Assembly: GCF_004363775.1 (NCBI RefSeq)
Contig: NZ_SNZE01000021.1
Coordinates: forward strand, 1-33,403
DNA length: 33,403 nt
Source of the DNA: Hydromonas duriensis
GTDB taxonomy: Bacteria > Pseudomonadota > Gammaproteobacteria > Burkholderiales > Burkholderiaceae
Reading direction: 5' to 3'
In this document: piece after piece, positions 26,243 through 33,137 of the stretch
Position numbering within the stretch: position 1 is the stretch's first letter
Layout of the letters: every line of letters begins with the position of its first letter
Made by a program: the position numbers and the translations under genes
The notes under the pieces: generated by a model
Database searches by the model: none
What the model was told of the DNA's origin: nothing
Seen by the model: only the letters and a program-made list of their open reading frames with translations

Positions 26243-26413
26243 GCTATGAACGGGAGGTTACTTATATGATGTCTGTAAATAATTACAAATAATAATGACA
26301 AACATAACCAATCGTAAAACTGTATTTTTATGAGCCTTATGCTGTTCTGCTACACTCAATCCCGTTTTTGACGACGTTAGTATAATTTTTAATAAAAATT
26401 TTTGGAGGTGAAT

Positions 26414-26797
26414 ATGCGTAAACAAACTATTTGGATAATGCTGGCAGGCGCTTTGGTCATGACTCAAGTACAAGCCAAAAGCATCGCGACGGACACGAAT
26501 GGCGATGGTGTTTTTAGCCGTGAAGAGATGATTGCAGCCAGCGTTCAACGCTATGAAAAACGCTTTGTCAAAGCAGACATCAATGCCGATGGTAAAGTCA
26601 CTTTGGATGAAATTCAGGGAAAAAAATTATCGGTGGCTAAAAAAGCGGATGCCAATCATGATGGCGTCATTACGCGAGAAGAAGTGAAAGCGTATGTCAC
26701 CACGATGGTGGATAAGCGTTTGGCAAAAAAAGACTTCAATAAAGATGGCATGCTCTCTAAAGAAGAACGCTCAACCAAAAAAACAGATGTAGAGTGA
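26414..26797 (+). CDS. Exported four-EF-hand calcium-binding protein
   Basis: This 127-residue protein has a signal peptide (cleavage likely after VQA, residue 21) and four complete 12-residue EF-hand loops: DTNGDGVFSREE at 27-38, DINADGKVTLDE at 55-66, DANHDGVITREE at 79-90 and DFNKDGMLSKEE at 107-118. Each has Asp at positions 1, Asn or Asp at 3 and 5, Gly at 6 and Glu at 12. The pairs are spaced 28, 24 and 28 residues apart, like a compact calmodulin. The mature protein is therefore probably a periplasmic calcium sensor or buffer; its partner is unknown. ATG 26414 follows GGAGGTG; the in-frame TTG at 26402 precedes that site and is rejected. Confidence 0.85.
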   Translation: MRKQTIWIMLAGALVMTQVQAKSIATDTNGDGVFSREEMIAASVQRYEKRFVKADINADGKVTLDEIQGKKLSVAKKADANHDGVITREEVKAYVTTMVDKRLAKKDFNKDGMLSKEERSTKKTDVE

Positions 26798-26832
26798 TTT
26801 TGGCTGGAATAAAAAATCGCAATGTAAAAATT

Positions 26833-26860
26833 AAAAAGCCCCATTTTTGGGGCTTTTTTT
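26833..26860. terminator. Bidirectional terminator between the EF-hand and TMEM175-like genes
   Basis: An 11-bp perfect stem (26833-26843 and 26848-26858) with GCCCC/GGGGC core and a TTTT loop is flanked by A and T runs. Both converging genes end at it. Confidence 0.92.
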
Positions 26861-26865
26861 ACGGG

Positions 26866-27438
26866 TTAATGAATAACTTTTTCCATGCGACGGTCAGGAA
26901 CGAGCCACATAACCGCCACTAAAATATAAAAGAAAAACCCCAACCAAGGATTCAAGAATGAACCGCCAATTCCAAGCGCATATCCGACCAAAGAAATTTT
27001 GCCTTTGATGTTCGCCCCCAAAGCCTGAGCAATTTGAGAGCCATGTCCATGATGAGTCACCAAAGTGTTACCCCAAATATAATATGCCAATGCAGCCAAA
27101 ATTAAATTCACCCCGTAAATGATAACGGGTATCTGGGCAAAGTGGTTTTCTCCCATCCAGCCCGTCGTGAAGGGCAGCAATGACAGCCAAAATAATAAAT
27201 GCAAGTTACCCCACAAAATTTTGCCATCAACCGACTTCACAACTTGCATGGTGTGATGGTGGTTATTCCAATAAATTCCCACATAAACAAAACTCAAAAT
27301 ATAGCTGAGAAAAACAGGAACTAGAGGAATTAAAGCCTCCAGCGTGTCGCCATGGGGCACTTTAATTTCCAATACCATGATGGTGATGATAATGGCGATA
27401 ACGCCATCAGAAAACGCTTCAAGTCGTCCTTTGTGCAT
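26866..27438 (-). CDS. TMEM175-family (DUF1211) potassium channel-like protein
   Basis: This 190-residue membrane protein has the signature RLEAFSDGVIAI at residues 5-16 (RxxxFSD motif) in its first helix, the hallmark of the TMEM175/DUF1211 family. Known bacterial members are tetrameric potassium-selective channels of about 190-210 residues with six helices, each chain supplying the pore-lining first helix. Six hydrophobic stretches can be seen here. Channel activity is assumed from the family. It stands alone, convergent with the EF-hand gene, with AGGT before the ATG. The 'SLLPFTTGWMGENHF' segment near 91-105 also fits family members. Confidence 0.88.
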   Translation of the reverse strand: MHKGRLEAFSDGVIAIIITIMVLEIKVPHGDTLEALIPLVPVFLSYILSFVYVGIYWNNHHHTMQVVKSVDGKILWGNLHLLFWLSLLPFTTGWMGENHFAQIPVIIYGVNLILAALAYYIWGNTLVTHHGHGSQIAQALGANIKGKISLVGYALGIGGSFLNPWLGFFFYILVAVMWLVPDRRMEKVIH

Positions 27439-27690
27439 AAGATACCTATCGTGTGTTTGACCCCACAGAATGAATCCAGCCCTGTACGGGGTGTGTGGTC
27501 AATGTGAATTTATAAGATTTTGATTTTATTGGATTTAGGCGGATAAGTGGAGTGGGGGTTTAACTGTAATCGATTGAAATGTTTATAATATTTCTTCGCT
27601 TGCTAAAAAATCACCCTGTCTTTTACCCGCCTTTAAAAATCCGTCTTGCTTATTAGGCGGTGTTATTTTAAATAAACAGCACCGTTGCAA

Positions 27691-27717
27691 GCCATTTTTG
27701 CAAGCAGCAAAAATGGC
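27691..27717. repeat. 11-bp perfect inverted repeat
   Basis: GCCATTTTTGC (27691-27701) and GCAAAAATGGC (27707-27717) surround AAGCA. No long T run follows on the plus strand. Confidence 0.6.
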
Positions 27718-27750
27718 ATCATACAATACAATGCAACCAAAGTTGATAAA

Positions 27751-27777
27751 ATTCTATGATTTAAAAAATCATAGAAT
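27751..27777. repeat. 12-bp perfect AT-rich inverted repeat
   Basis: ATTCTATGATTT (27751-27762) and AAATCATAGAAT (27766-27777) surround AAA. It lies downstream of the leftward small-gene remnant and could end its transcript, since TTTATC follows on the minus strand. Confidence 0.6.
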
Positions 27778-27834
27778 CACGTCAAGATATCGTTCTGTGG
27801 CTCAAGGTACAGAATCACCCCTCCCCGAAGATTG

Positions 27835-27957
27835 TTATTTCACTTTTGCCAGTTCGTCACGCAATGTACAGTTTCCTAACTCACAGGCTTTAAGTGCATC
27901 GGCTTTGGCTAGAGTTAGATTGACTGGCTGGTTTAATTTGCAAAAGTCTATGGTCAC
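27835..27957 (-). pseudogene. Remnant of a small cysteine-containing gene, copy 1
   Basis: From a GTG at 27957 this frame encodes 40 residues ending AKADALKACELGNCTLRDEL-AKVK. It has no ribosome-binding site, and upstream codons remain open only to a stop at 27985-27987. A second copy at 30021-30105 shares the pattern AKxDAxKACExGNCxLRDxL at protein level with mostly third-position changes where both are intact. This supports a real coding past on the minus strand. I recognise no family. It follows nsrR in the same direction. Confidence 0.45.
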
Positions 27958-28139
27958 TGTATAAAAGTCAGCATAAGATTGAACTTATAGTGAAGGCTTT
28001 GGTGTAATGGTTAATAGCTTATTGATAATTTTAAGTGTTACCTGCGAAATTGCACGACTGTAGCGGTGTCTAAAATAATTGGGCTTTACGGTTATAGTTT
28101 TGGTGTTACTGCTAAACCTCAACTATTGCTATTTCTTAA

Positions 28140-28592
28140 TTAGCCCCACAGCCTAAACATCATAACTTGATGCAAACCGTTAATAGATTTTCCTGTTTGA
28201 TTTTTTGTCAAATCAGCTAAAGTGTAATCATCAAGCACCACAAAAAAAGCTTGTATGGCTTGGTTTAAAACTGCTTTTAACTCACAACCCACTTGTAAAG
28301 CGCACAGTGGGTTCGAGCATGATACCAAGTCAAAAGAACCTTCAAGCAAGCGGATTATCACACCTAATGGATACTGCTCAGGAGGTCTAGCCAAAGCCAA
28401 CCCCCCCCCTTTACCACGGGTAGTGGTAAGCCAGCCATGCTGCGAGAGGAAGTGAACAACTTTAACCAAGTTGTGACGAGACACATTAAACGCTTCTGCA
28501 ATTTCATTGATAGTCACGGGCTGCACTCGCTCATTAGGAGTCAAATACATTAAAACCCGTAGACCTAAATCTGTGAACTGCGTGAGTTGCAT
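28140..28592 (-). CDS. nsrR: Nitric-oxide-sensing Rrf2-family repressor NsrR
   Basis: This 150-residue regulator has the family N-terminus MQLTQFTDLGLRVLMYL and a winged helix (about 27-64, VTINEIAEAFNVSRHNLVKVVHFL, then TTTRGKGGGLALARP). Cys92, Cys97 and Cys103 in CSNPLCALQVGC match the spacing of the iron-sulfur ligands of NsrR (E. coli 91, 96, 102). Nitric oxide destroys the cluster and lifts repression. It starts 15 bases after the hmp stop, so hmp-nsrR is one leftward operon. The operator at 29825-29847 suggests NsrR represses hmp and itself. Confidence 0.92.
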   Translation of the reverse strand: MQLTQFTDLGLRVLMYLTPNERVQPVTINEIAEAFNVSRHNLVKVVHFLSQHGWLTTTRGKGGGLALARPPEQYPLGVIIRLLEGSFDLVSCSNPLCALQVGCELKAVLNQAIQAFFVVLDDYTLADLTKNQTGKSINGLHQVMMFRLWG

Positions 28593-28607
28593 AAATGTCC
28601 TTAAAAA

Positions 28608-29813
28608 CTAAACGAGACCGCTGCCAAAGGCTTCTACTTTAATATGTTGGGCATCGATACCCAAAGAAAGCAAACTATCTCTTTGTGCCCGCATGAATGG
28701 AGTCGGACCACACAAGAAATAATCTGCATTATCAGGTAAACGACTGGAAATATCGAGCATATTTAAACGTCCTGTTTTATCAAAATCTTGCCCCTGTATA
28801 TCATGGCTGCGAGGACTTTCATAATACACGGTACTGATGAACATAGGTGAATTAGCAATTTGTTCGGCAAGCCAATCTTTAAAAGCATGAACACCACCAT
28901 GACGACAAGCATGTATAAAATGAATGGGGTGCTTGGTCGCTCGCTTCAATGCTGCTTGCGCGATTGCCAGCATCGGTGTAATGCCAACGCCTGCACTGAT
29001 GAGCACCAAAGGTGCATCAAGTTCAGGATCTAAGAAAAAATCACCATTGGGTGCTGCTAAATCAATTAGTGTCCCCACATCAACAGCGTCATGTAACTCA
29101 TTGGAAACCATACCCGCAGGCCCATTGCTTGCCGCCTCACGTTTGACTGAAATTCGCAGAAAATCAGTGTTTGGTGCTTGAGACAAACTGTACTGACGTG
29201 GCTGCATCATGCCCAATTCAGGCACAAAAACCCGCACTGTAATATATTGACCCGCTAAATAGTTCGGCACATGACCACCATCTGCTGGCACAAAATAAAA
29301 TGATGTGATTTCCTCGCTTTCAACTTCTTTCCGCGTCACCTTAAACGTGCGCCAGCCGCTCCAACCACCTTGTTTTTGAGCAGTTTTGTGATACAAGTCT
29401 GCTTCCATGCTAACCAAAATATCTGCCAATTGCTCATAAGCGGCTGCCCATGCTTCAACCAACTCATCGGTAGCTACTTCACCTAAAACTTCACGAATAG
29501 AGTCTAACAAATGTCTACCAACAATCGGATAGTGCTCAGCTCTGATGCCCAAACTTACGTGCTTATTCGCTATGATTTTGAGCACAGGTATCAAAACTGT
29601 AGGGTCTTCAATGTGCTCAGCATAGGCTGCTACAGCCGTGGCTAAAGCTTGTTGCTGTGCACCAGACCTTTGGTGTCCTTGGTTGAACATGGGTCTAAGC
29701 TCTGGATTGTGAGCAAACATCCGCTCATAAAAATGTCGTGTCAAAGTTTCACCATATTCACGCAATATGGGCGCAGTTGCTTTAACAAGGATGCGTTGTG
29801 AGGAATCAAGCAT
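28608..29813 (-). CDS. hmp: Flavohemoprotein nitric oxide dioxygenase
   Basis: This 401-residue enzyme converts nitric oxide and oxygen to nitrate using NAD(P)H. The globin domain (1-140) keeps Tyr29, Gln53, proximal His85 (ANKHVSLGI), Tyr95 and Glu137. The FAD domain has RQYSLS at 206-211, and the NAD domain has ISAGVGITPM at 272-281 with the C-terminal YFLCGPTPFM. Length matches E. coli Hmp (396). AAAGGA lies about five bases before the ATG. A near-consensus NsrR operator begins 12 bases upstream, and nsrR follows in the same transcript, giving a self-contained nitric-oxide response unit. Confidence 0.96.
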   Translation of the reverse strand: MLDSSQRILVKATAPILREYGETLTRHFYERMFAHNPELRPMFNQGHQRSGAQQQALATAVAAYAEHIEDPTVLIPVLKIIANKHVSLGIRAEHYPIVGRHLLDSIREVLGEVATDELVEAWAAAYEQLADILVSMEADLYHKTAQKQGGWSGWRTFKVTRKEVESEEITSFYFVPADGGHVPNYLAGQYITVRVFVPELGMMQPRQYSLSQAPNTDFLRISVKREAASNGPAGMVSNELHDAVDVGTLIDLAAPNGDFFLDPELDAPLVLISAGVGITPMLAIAQAALKRATKHPIHFIHACRHGGVHAFKDWLAEQIANSPMFISTVYYESPRSHDIQGQDFDKTGRLNMLDISSRLPDNADYFLCGPTPFMRAQRDSLLSLGIDAQHIKVEAFGSGLV

Positions 29814-29824
29814 AAAAGTCCTTT

Positions 29825-29847
29825 AAGAGATATTTCAAATACATTTT
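29825..29847. promoter_or_regulatory. NsrR operator upstream of hmp
   Basis: The halves AAGAGATATTT (29825-29835) and AAATACATTTT (29837-29847) around one C match the 11-1-11 NsrR consensus (AAGATGYATTT and its complement) at about 19-20 of 22 positions. It ends 12 bases before the hmp start on the minus strand. Confidence 0.75.
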
Positions 29848-29884
29848 TAAAATAAAAAAAACACCTATTCGATTTTGAGTGAAG

Positions 29885-29890
29885 ATTATA
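29885..29890 (-). promoter_or_regulatory. Candidate -10 box of hmp-nsrR
   Basis: The minus strand reads TATAAT here, a perfect -10. The sequence 17 bases upstream is a poor -35. Transcription from it would start near 29878 and cross the NsrR operator. Confidence 0.4.
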
Positions 29891-30283
29891 ACATGTATTA
29901 TATTTATATTTTAAAAGTTTGTACATTTAATCTAGAGTCGCATGCTCGATGGAATTGTGTTGAGCTTAACCAAAAGAATTGAGCCCTAATAGCAAACAAA
30001 ATGCTTAGCTTGTGTTAACTTTATTTTTCCTCAAGTAGGTCACGTAAATTGCAATTACCAAACTCGCAGGCTTTACGCGCATCTGGTTTGGCCTAGATTG
30101 CATAGCATAATGTGTCTATAGCTACGCTTAGAGCAAGACACTGCATCATATGGATTTTTTGGCTATAAGTCTAAATTTAAAAAAAAATTTATAGTGGGCA
30201 AGAGTTTGTACTGATTTATTTCTTACCCTAAAAATTACCCGCTTTTATTATGACTGTCAATGTATCCATTGAAGCTCACTGAC
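29891..30283. other. Intergenic region with second gene remnant
   Basis: No intact gene is visible between the hmp promoter and the tRNA-Ser terminator. Apart from the remnant at 30021-30105 the sequence is AT-rich and without clear structure. Confidence 0.5.
30021..30105 (-). pseudogene. Remnant of a small cysteine-containing gene, copy 2
   Basis: The minus strand ends AKPDARKACEFGNCNLRDLL-EEK and a stop (30021-30023), clearly related to copy 1 at 27835. Nucleotide alignment of 27856-27922 with 30039-30100 needs one 5-base gap, which shifts the frame and puts a TAG in the coding register. This copy is therefore broken. Confidence 0.5.
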
Positions 30284-30318
30284 AAACAAAACCCCCGTAA
30301 ACCTTTGAATTTACGGGG
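30284..30318 (-). terminator. Terminator of tRNA-Ser
   Basis: CCCCGTAAA (30293-30301) and TTTACGGGG (30310-30318) form a 9-bp stem. On the minus strand it is followed by GTTTTGTTT. It lies 36 bases downstream of the tRNA. Confidence 0.8.
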
Positions 30319-30353
30319 ATTCTGTTTACATCGGATGGCATTGTAATTCAATA

Positions 30354-30444
30354 TGGCGGACAGAGGGGGATTCGAACCCCCGATAGGCTATGAACCTATA
30401 CACGCTTTCCAGGCGTGCGACTTAAACCACTCATCCATCTGTCC
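30354..30444 (-). tRNA. tRNA-Ser (anticodon GGA)
   Basis: The minus strand folds as a 91-base class II tRNA with encoded CCA. The acceptor stem pairs GGACAGA with TCTGTCC, the anticodon stem CACGC/GCGTG encloses CTGGAAA with anticodon GGA, a long variable arm TATAGGTTCATAGCCTATC follows, and the T arm contains GGGGGTTCGAATCCCCC. The anticodon reads UCC and UCU. Confidence 0.96.
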
Positions 30445-30491
30445 GTAATCTGATTGCATTGCTTGGCTTGGATGAAGCCAAAGAGCACGCA

Positions 30492-30520
30492 AGTATAATT
30501 TAAGATGAAAGTGTTTGCAA
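30492..30520 (-). promoter_or_regulatory. Promoter of tRNA-Ser
   Basis: On the minus strand TTGCAA (30515-30520) and TATACT (30492-30497) are separated by 17 bases. A GC-rich stretch follows the -10, as in stringently controlled stable-RNA promoters. The start would be about 40 bases before the tRNA. Confidence 0.6.
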
Positions 30521-30619
30521 ACATCATTGATTCATTGAGGTCAGCTCATTCAAGTAGATTGTATATTTTTTATTTTAATTTGATGGGGTGGGTGTTTATT
30601 TGTTGTTTTTTGTTTATGA

Positions 30620-30648
30620 TTGACGTTATATGTTGTATTAAATATATG
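30620..30648 (+). promoter_or_regulatory. Candidate promoter of the histidine kinase gene
   Basis: TTGACG (30620-30625), a 17-base spacer and TATATG (30643-30648) give a reasonable sigma-70 match 92 bases before the kinase start. Confidence 0.35.
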
Positions 30649-30739
30649 ATGCAAATAAATGTTTGTTGCATAGTCAAGTTCTTATCCGATTTAAAAGGGT
30701 TGTATTCCAAGTTGTTTTATTTTTAGGCGGTGTTTAAAA

Positions 30740-31990
30740 ATGTCATCAAAATTAGCACAAGAAGTTTTCAATCCAAGTGAAGTATTTGCCAGATTGGCCG
30801 ATACTGTTCCTTGCGGTTTGTACGAATATACGTTAACTCTTGAAAATGAAGGTCATTTTCATTACATGAATACTAGAGGTTTTGAAATTTTCGATATTTC
30901 TAGCAATGAGCTTAGTGATTTTGGGAAAAATATTTGGGGTTTGTTTGATGCAGAAGATGCCAATACAATTGCGCAGTTGAGTGAAAAATCGAACTTGACA
31001 GGAGTGCCATTTTTTTTTGAAGGCAGGATAACGACTCAATTAAATAATACAAAATGGATAAGGATGTCTTCTCATCCGAGTACAACTTTTTACAATGGAT
31101 GCCTGATTTGGTCTGGATATATTTTAGACATTTCACATGAAAAAAGACTGGTTAAAGAAAATATAGAAAAGAATTTAGAACTATCACTGGCAATTGAAAA
31201 AGTCATTCGCTATGAGGAGCTTGAAAAGCTTAACACTCAACTCCACGAAGCATTAGAAGAAAAAAATTTATTGCTTCGAACGATGGCGGCTTATGCAAAA
31301 GCCAATGAAATGGGTAGCTTAATTGGTTCATTGGTGCATGAAATTAATAATCCATTGGGGGCTATTAATATTAATACACAAAGTCTTGAGTTTGAAATTG
31401 ACTCAATTCAAAAAAGTGGCTTAACCCCCAGCAGCATGAATAGTCTCAAAGACATATCTCAGGGGCTGATAAGATCCAATCGAAGTCTATCTAAGGTGAT
31501 TGCCAATTTACGCAATTTATTTATTATGGGTAGGCTTGAGTTTGAGGTATTTGATTTTAGCCAGATGGTTGAAAATATCTGTGAACTTGTGGCACGAGAG
31601 ATAAGAGCGAGTGAAATTGAATTTTGTAAGCAAATTAAAGAAAAAATTCATATTTACGGCGATCAAGGACAACTTCAGATGGTTGTTTTGAATAGCATCA
31701 ATAACGCCATTGACGCAGTCAAGAATCATAAAGGCTTAAAAAAGATAAATCTTTCGTTGACGGAAGAAGACGGGCGTCTTTGCTTTGAGATTCAAGATAG
31801 TGGGGTTGGTTTTCAACAGGATTCTTTACAAAAAGCTTTTGAGTTGTTTCATACAACGAAAGCTAATGGCATGGGCATTGGGTTATGGTTGTCCCGTTCC
31901 ATTGTTGAGAACCATAATGGCACAATCACACTAAGTAATGCCCCCAATGGCGGGGCTGTTGTTAGAATTGAAATGTCGGTCAATCAATAA
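30740..31990 (+). CDS. Cytosolic PAS-domain sensor histidine kinase
   Basis: This 416-residue kinase lacks membrane segments. A PAS-like domain spans about 14-130, ending YILDISHEKRLVKE, then a coiled-coil linker (about 133-190). The dimerisation and phosphoacceptor helix has His200 in GSLIGSLVHEINNPLGAI. The ATPase domain has the N box NSINNAID near 318-325, G1 IQDSGVGF at 351-358, F box FELFHTTK at 367-374 and G2 GMGIGLWLSRSI at 377-388. It belongs to the FixL/TodS-like group that works with FixJ-type regulators; the convergent regulator at 32026-32607 is the natural partner. The signal sensed is unknown. The A/T-rich base use differs visibly from clpB or valS. Confidence 0.92.
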   Translation: MSSKLAQEVFNPSEVFARLADTVPCGLYEYTLTLENEGHFHYMNTRGFEIFDISSNELSDFGKNIWGLFDAEDANTIAQLSEKSNLTGVPFFFEGRITTQLNNTKWIRMSSHPSTTFYNGCLIWSGYILDISHEKRLVKENIEKNLELSLAIEKVIRYEELEKLNTQLHEALEEKNLLLRTMAAYAKANEMGSLIGSLVHEINNPLGAININTQSLEFEIDSIQKSGLTPSSMNSLKDISQGLIRSNRSLSKVIANLRNLFIMGRLEFEVFDFSQMVENICELVAREIRASEIEFCKQIKEKIHIYGDQGQLQMVVLNSINNAIDAVKNHKGLKKINLSLTEEDGRLCFEIQDSGVGFQQDSLQKAFELFHTTKANGMGIGLWLSRSIVENHNGTITLSNAPNGGAVVRIEMSVNQ

Positions 31991-32011
31991 AAAATGGGGC
32001 TATACGCCCCA
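31990..32011 (-). terminator. Terminator of the response regulator gene
   Basis: TGGGGC (31995-32000) and GCCCCA (32006-32011) surround TATAC. On the minus strand T residues follow the stem, so it ends the leftward transcript. On the plus strand A residues follow, so it does not serve the kinase. Confidence 0.7.
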
Positions 32012-32025
32012 AAAAAATCGTCATT

Positions 32026-32607
32026 TTAACTATCTAGGTCAAGCTTATTGTAAATAGAGGTCAATGCTTGAAGTGATTTAATGTCAAATTTCTTCATGAC
32101 CTGTGCTTTATGCAACTTGATGACAGACTCAGACACTTCTCTCTCCAAGGCTATTTGTTTGACCATTTTGCCATTGGCTAAGGCAACAAACACCTCTTTT
32201 TCTCGAGCTGTTAGGCTTGAATAAGCTGTAACCAGCATATTTTTTTCTTTATCCCAAGTGAGTGCTTTATCAATAAGCTCTTTCAAAAGTGTCAAGTCAA
32301 AAGGCTTGAGTAAAAACCGATAGGCACCGTTGTGTAAGCTATCAATAATTTGTTGGGGGCGGCTTTCTCCGCTAATAAAGATGATGGGTGTATGACACTG
32401 CTTTGCAATTAAGCGTTCTTGAAGCTCAATGCCACTCATGTTGACCATTTGCATGTCAAGCAAAATCACTGCGGGCACAGCTGGCGATTCAACTTTATCC
32501 AAAAAATCTATCGCAGATGAAAACTCTATTGTCGAGTACTCCATGTTTTTGAGAGCGCTGGATAAGGAACGGCGCATTTCGTCGTTGTCATCAATAATGT
32601 AAATCAT
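32026..32607 (-). CDS. FixJ/NarL-type response regulator
   Basis: This 193-residue regulator has a receiver domain (1-120) and a LuxR-type helix-turn-helix (about 128-190). The receiver has the acidic pair Asp6 and Asp7, the phosphoacceptor Asp51 in LLDMQM, Ser79 and Lys101 in LLKPFD. The output domain has SLTAREKEVFVALANGKMVK at 131-150. It is convergent with the kinase, sharing a 35-base gap, and probably its partner. It is divergent from the excisionase-like gene; the palindrome at 32684-32699 lies between them. Length is slightly short for FixJ (about 205), at the linker. Confidence 0.92.
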   Translation of the reverse strand: MIYIIDDNDEMRRSLSSALKNMEYSTIEFSSAIDFLDKVESPAVPAVILLDMQMVNMSGIELQERLIAKQCHTPIIFISGESRPQQIIDSLHNGAYRFLLKPFDLTLLKELIDKALTWDKEKNMLVTAYSSLTAREKEVFVALANGKMVKQIALEREVSESVIKLHKAQVMKKFDIKSLQALTSIYNKLDLDS

Positions 32608-32683
32608 TTATTTTGAAATTCTATAGATTTAGTGCGGTTATGTAATTTTTCGAAGTCTATAAAGAATTACGTTTTTACAACAG

Positions 32684-32699
32684 CTGTCTCATGAGACAG
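32684..32699. promoter_or_regulatory. 16-bp perfect palindrome, candidate operator
   Basis: CTGTCTCATGAGACAG is exactly palindromic and lies between the divergent regulator (start 32607) and helix-turn-helix gene (start 32763). The LuxR-type regulator or the small DNA-binding protein could bind it. Confidence 0.5.
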
Positions 32700-32762
32700 T
32701 TACTAAAAAAATAACAACAAATCAAAATATCGCATTACTAGTGTGAATAAATGTATTAAACA

Positions 32763-33011
32763 ATGAAAACGAAAAACATGGAAAAAACAAATTTTACGAA
32801 GAATCAATTTATAAGTACTGGGGGTGTGGCTAAAAGGCTAGGTCTTTCTAGTGTGACAGTTCAGAAAATGGTTGATGAAGGTGTTTTGGCTGCATTTAAA
32901 ACAATGGGTGGTCATAGACGTGTGTTGCTTGAGTCAGTCGAAAACTTTGAACGAGATATAGCAAGGCAGTTGTCAGGAGGTGGGGATGTTAAAGAGCGTG
33001 ATGTGCCTTAG
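32763..33011 (+). CDS. Excisionase/MerR-like helix-turn-helix DNA-binding protein
   Basis: This 82-residue protein is a winged helix-turn-helix of the excisionase (HTH_17) type: FISTGGVAKRLGLSSVTVQK at 16-35, then a wing with MGGHRRV at 48-54. Family members are phage or element excisionases, or small transcription factors that bind with AT-rich minor-groove contact through the wing. No integrase is in view, so a regulatory role is more likely. The ATG at 32763 has no clear ribosome-binding site; ATG 32778 in frame is an alternative. It lies between a response regulator and an exported protein gene. Confidence 0.8.
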   Translation: MKTKNMEKTNFTKNQFISTGGVAKRLGLSSVTVQKMVDEGVLAAFKTMGGHRRVLLESVENFERDIARQLSGGGDVKERDVP

Positions 33012-33028
33012 TTTTATTTGATTATACG

Positions 33029-33060
33029 TTATGTTTTCTTTTAACAAAACATAATGTTTT
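33029..33060 (+). terminator. AT-rich hairpin after the excisionase-like gene
   Basis: TTATGTTTT (33029-33037) and AAAACATAA (33046-33054) form a 9-bp stem, followed by TGTTTTT. It may be a weak terminator. Confidence 0.4.
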
Positions 33061-33137
33061 TGGGGTTAAGGTTGCGATTAGGTTCTGCTTTTTTATCGAT
33101 TGACAAACAAGATTCTTTTTTATAAATGGTTTTTAAC

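Larger units (their letters stand above)
27439..28139. other. Long intergenic region with hairpins and a gene remnant
   Basis: These 701 bases contain two adjacent perfect inverted repeats (27691-27717 and 27751-27777) and the minus-strand remnant at 27835-27957. The part downstream of nsrR (27985-28139) also has a mostly open minus-strand frame with scattered stops. A rightward 88-codon frame from 27698 crosses both elements and is not supported. Confidence 0.5.

Noticed and set aside
27698-27964. Rightward 88-codon frame
   Set aside because: It runs antisense to the small-gene remnant and across a hairpin, and has no ribosome-binding site. The duplicated copy supports coding on the minus strand instead.
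30505-30726. Rightward 73-codon AT-rich frame
   Set aside because: It overlaps the tRNA-Ser promoter and the likely kinase promoter, has no ribosome-binding site, and its hydrophobic composition is what AT-rich DNA gives by chance.
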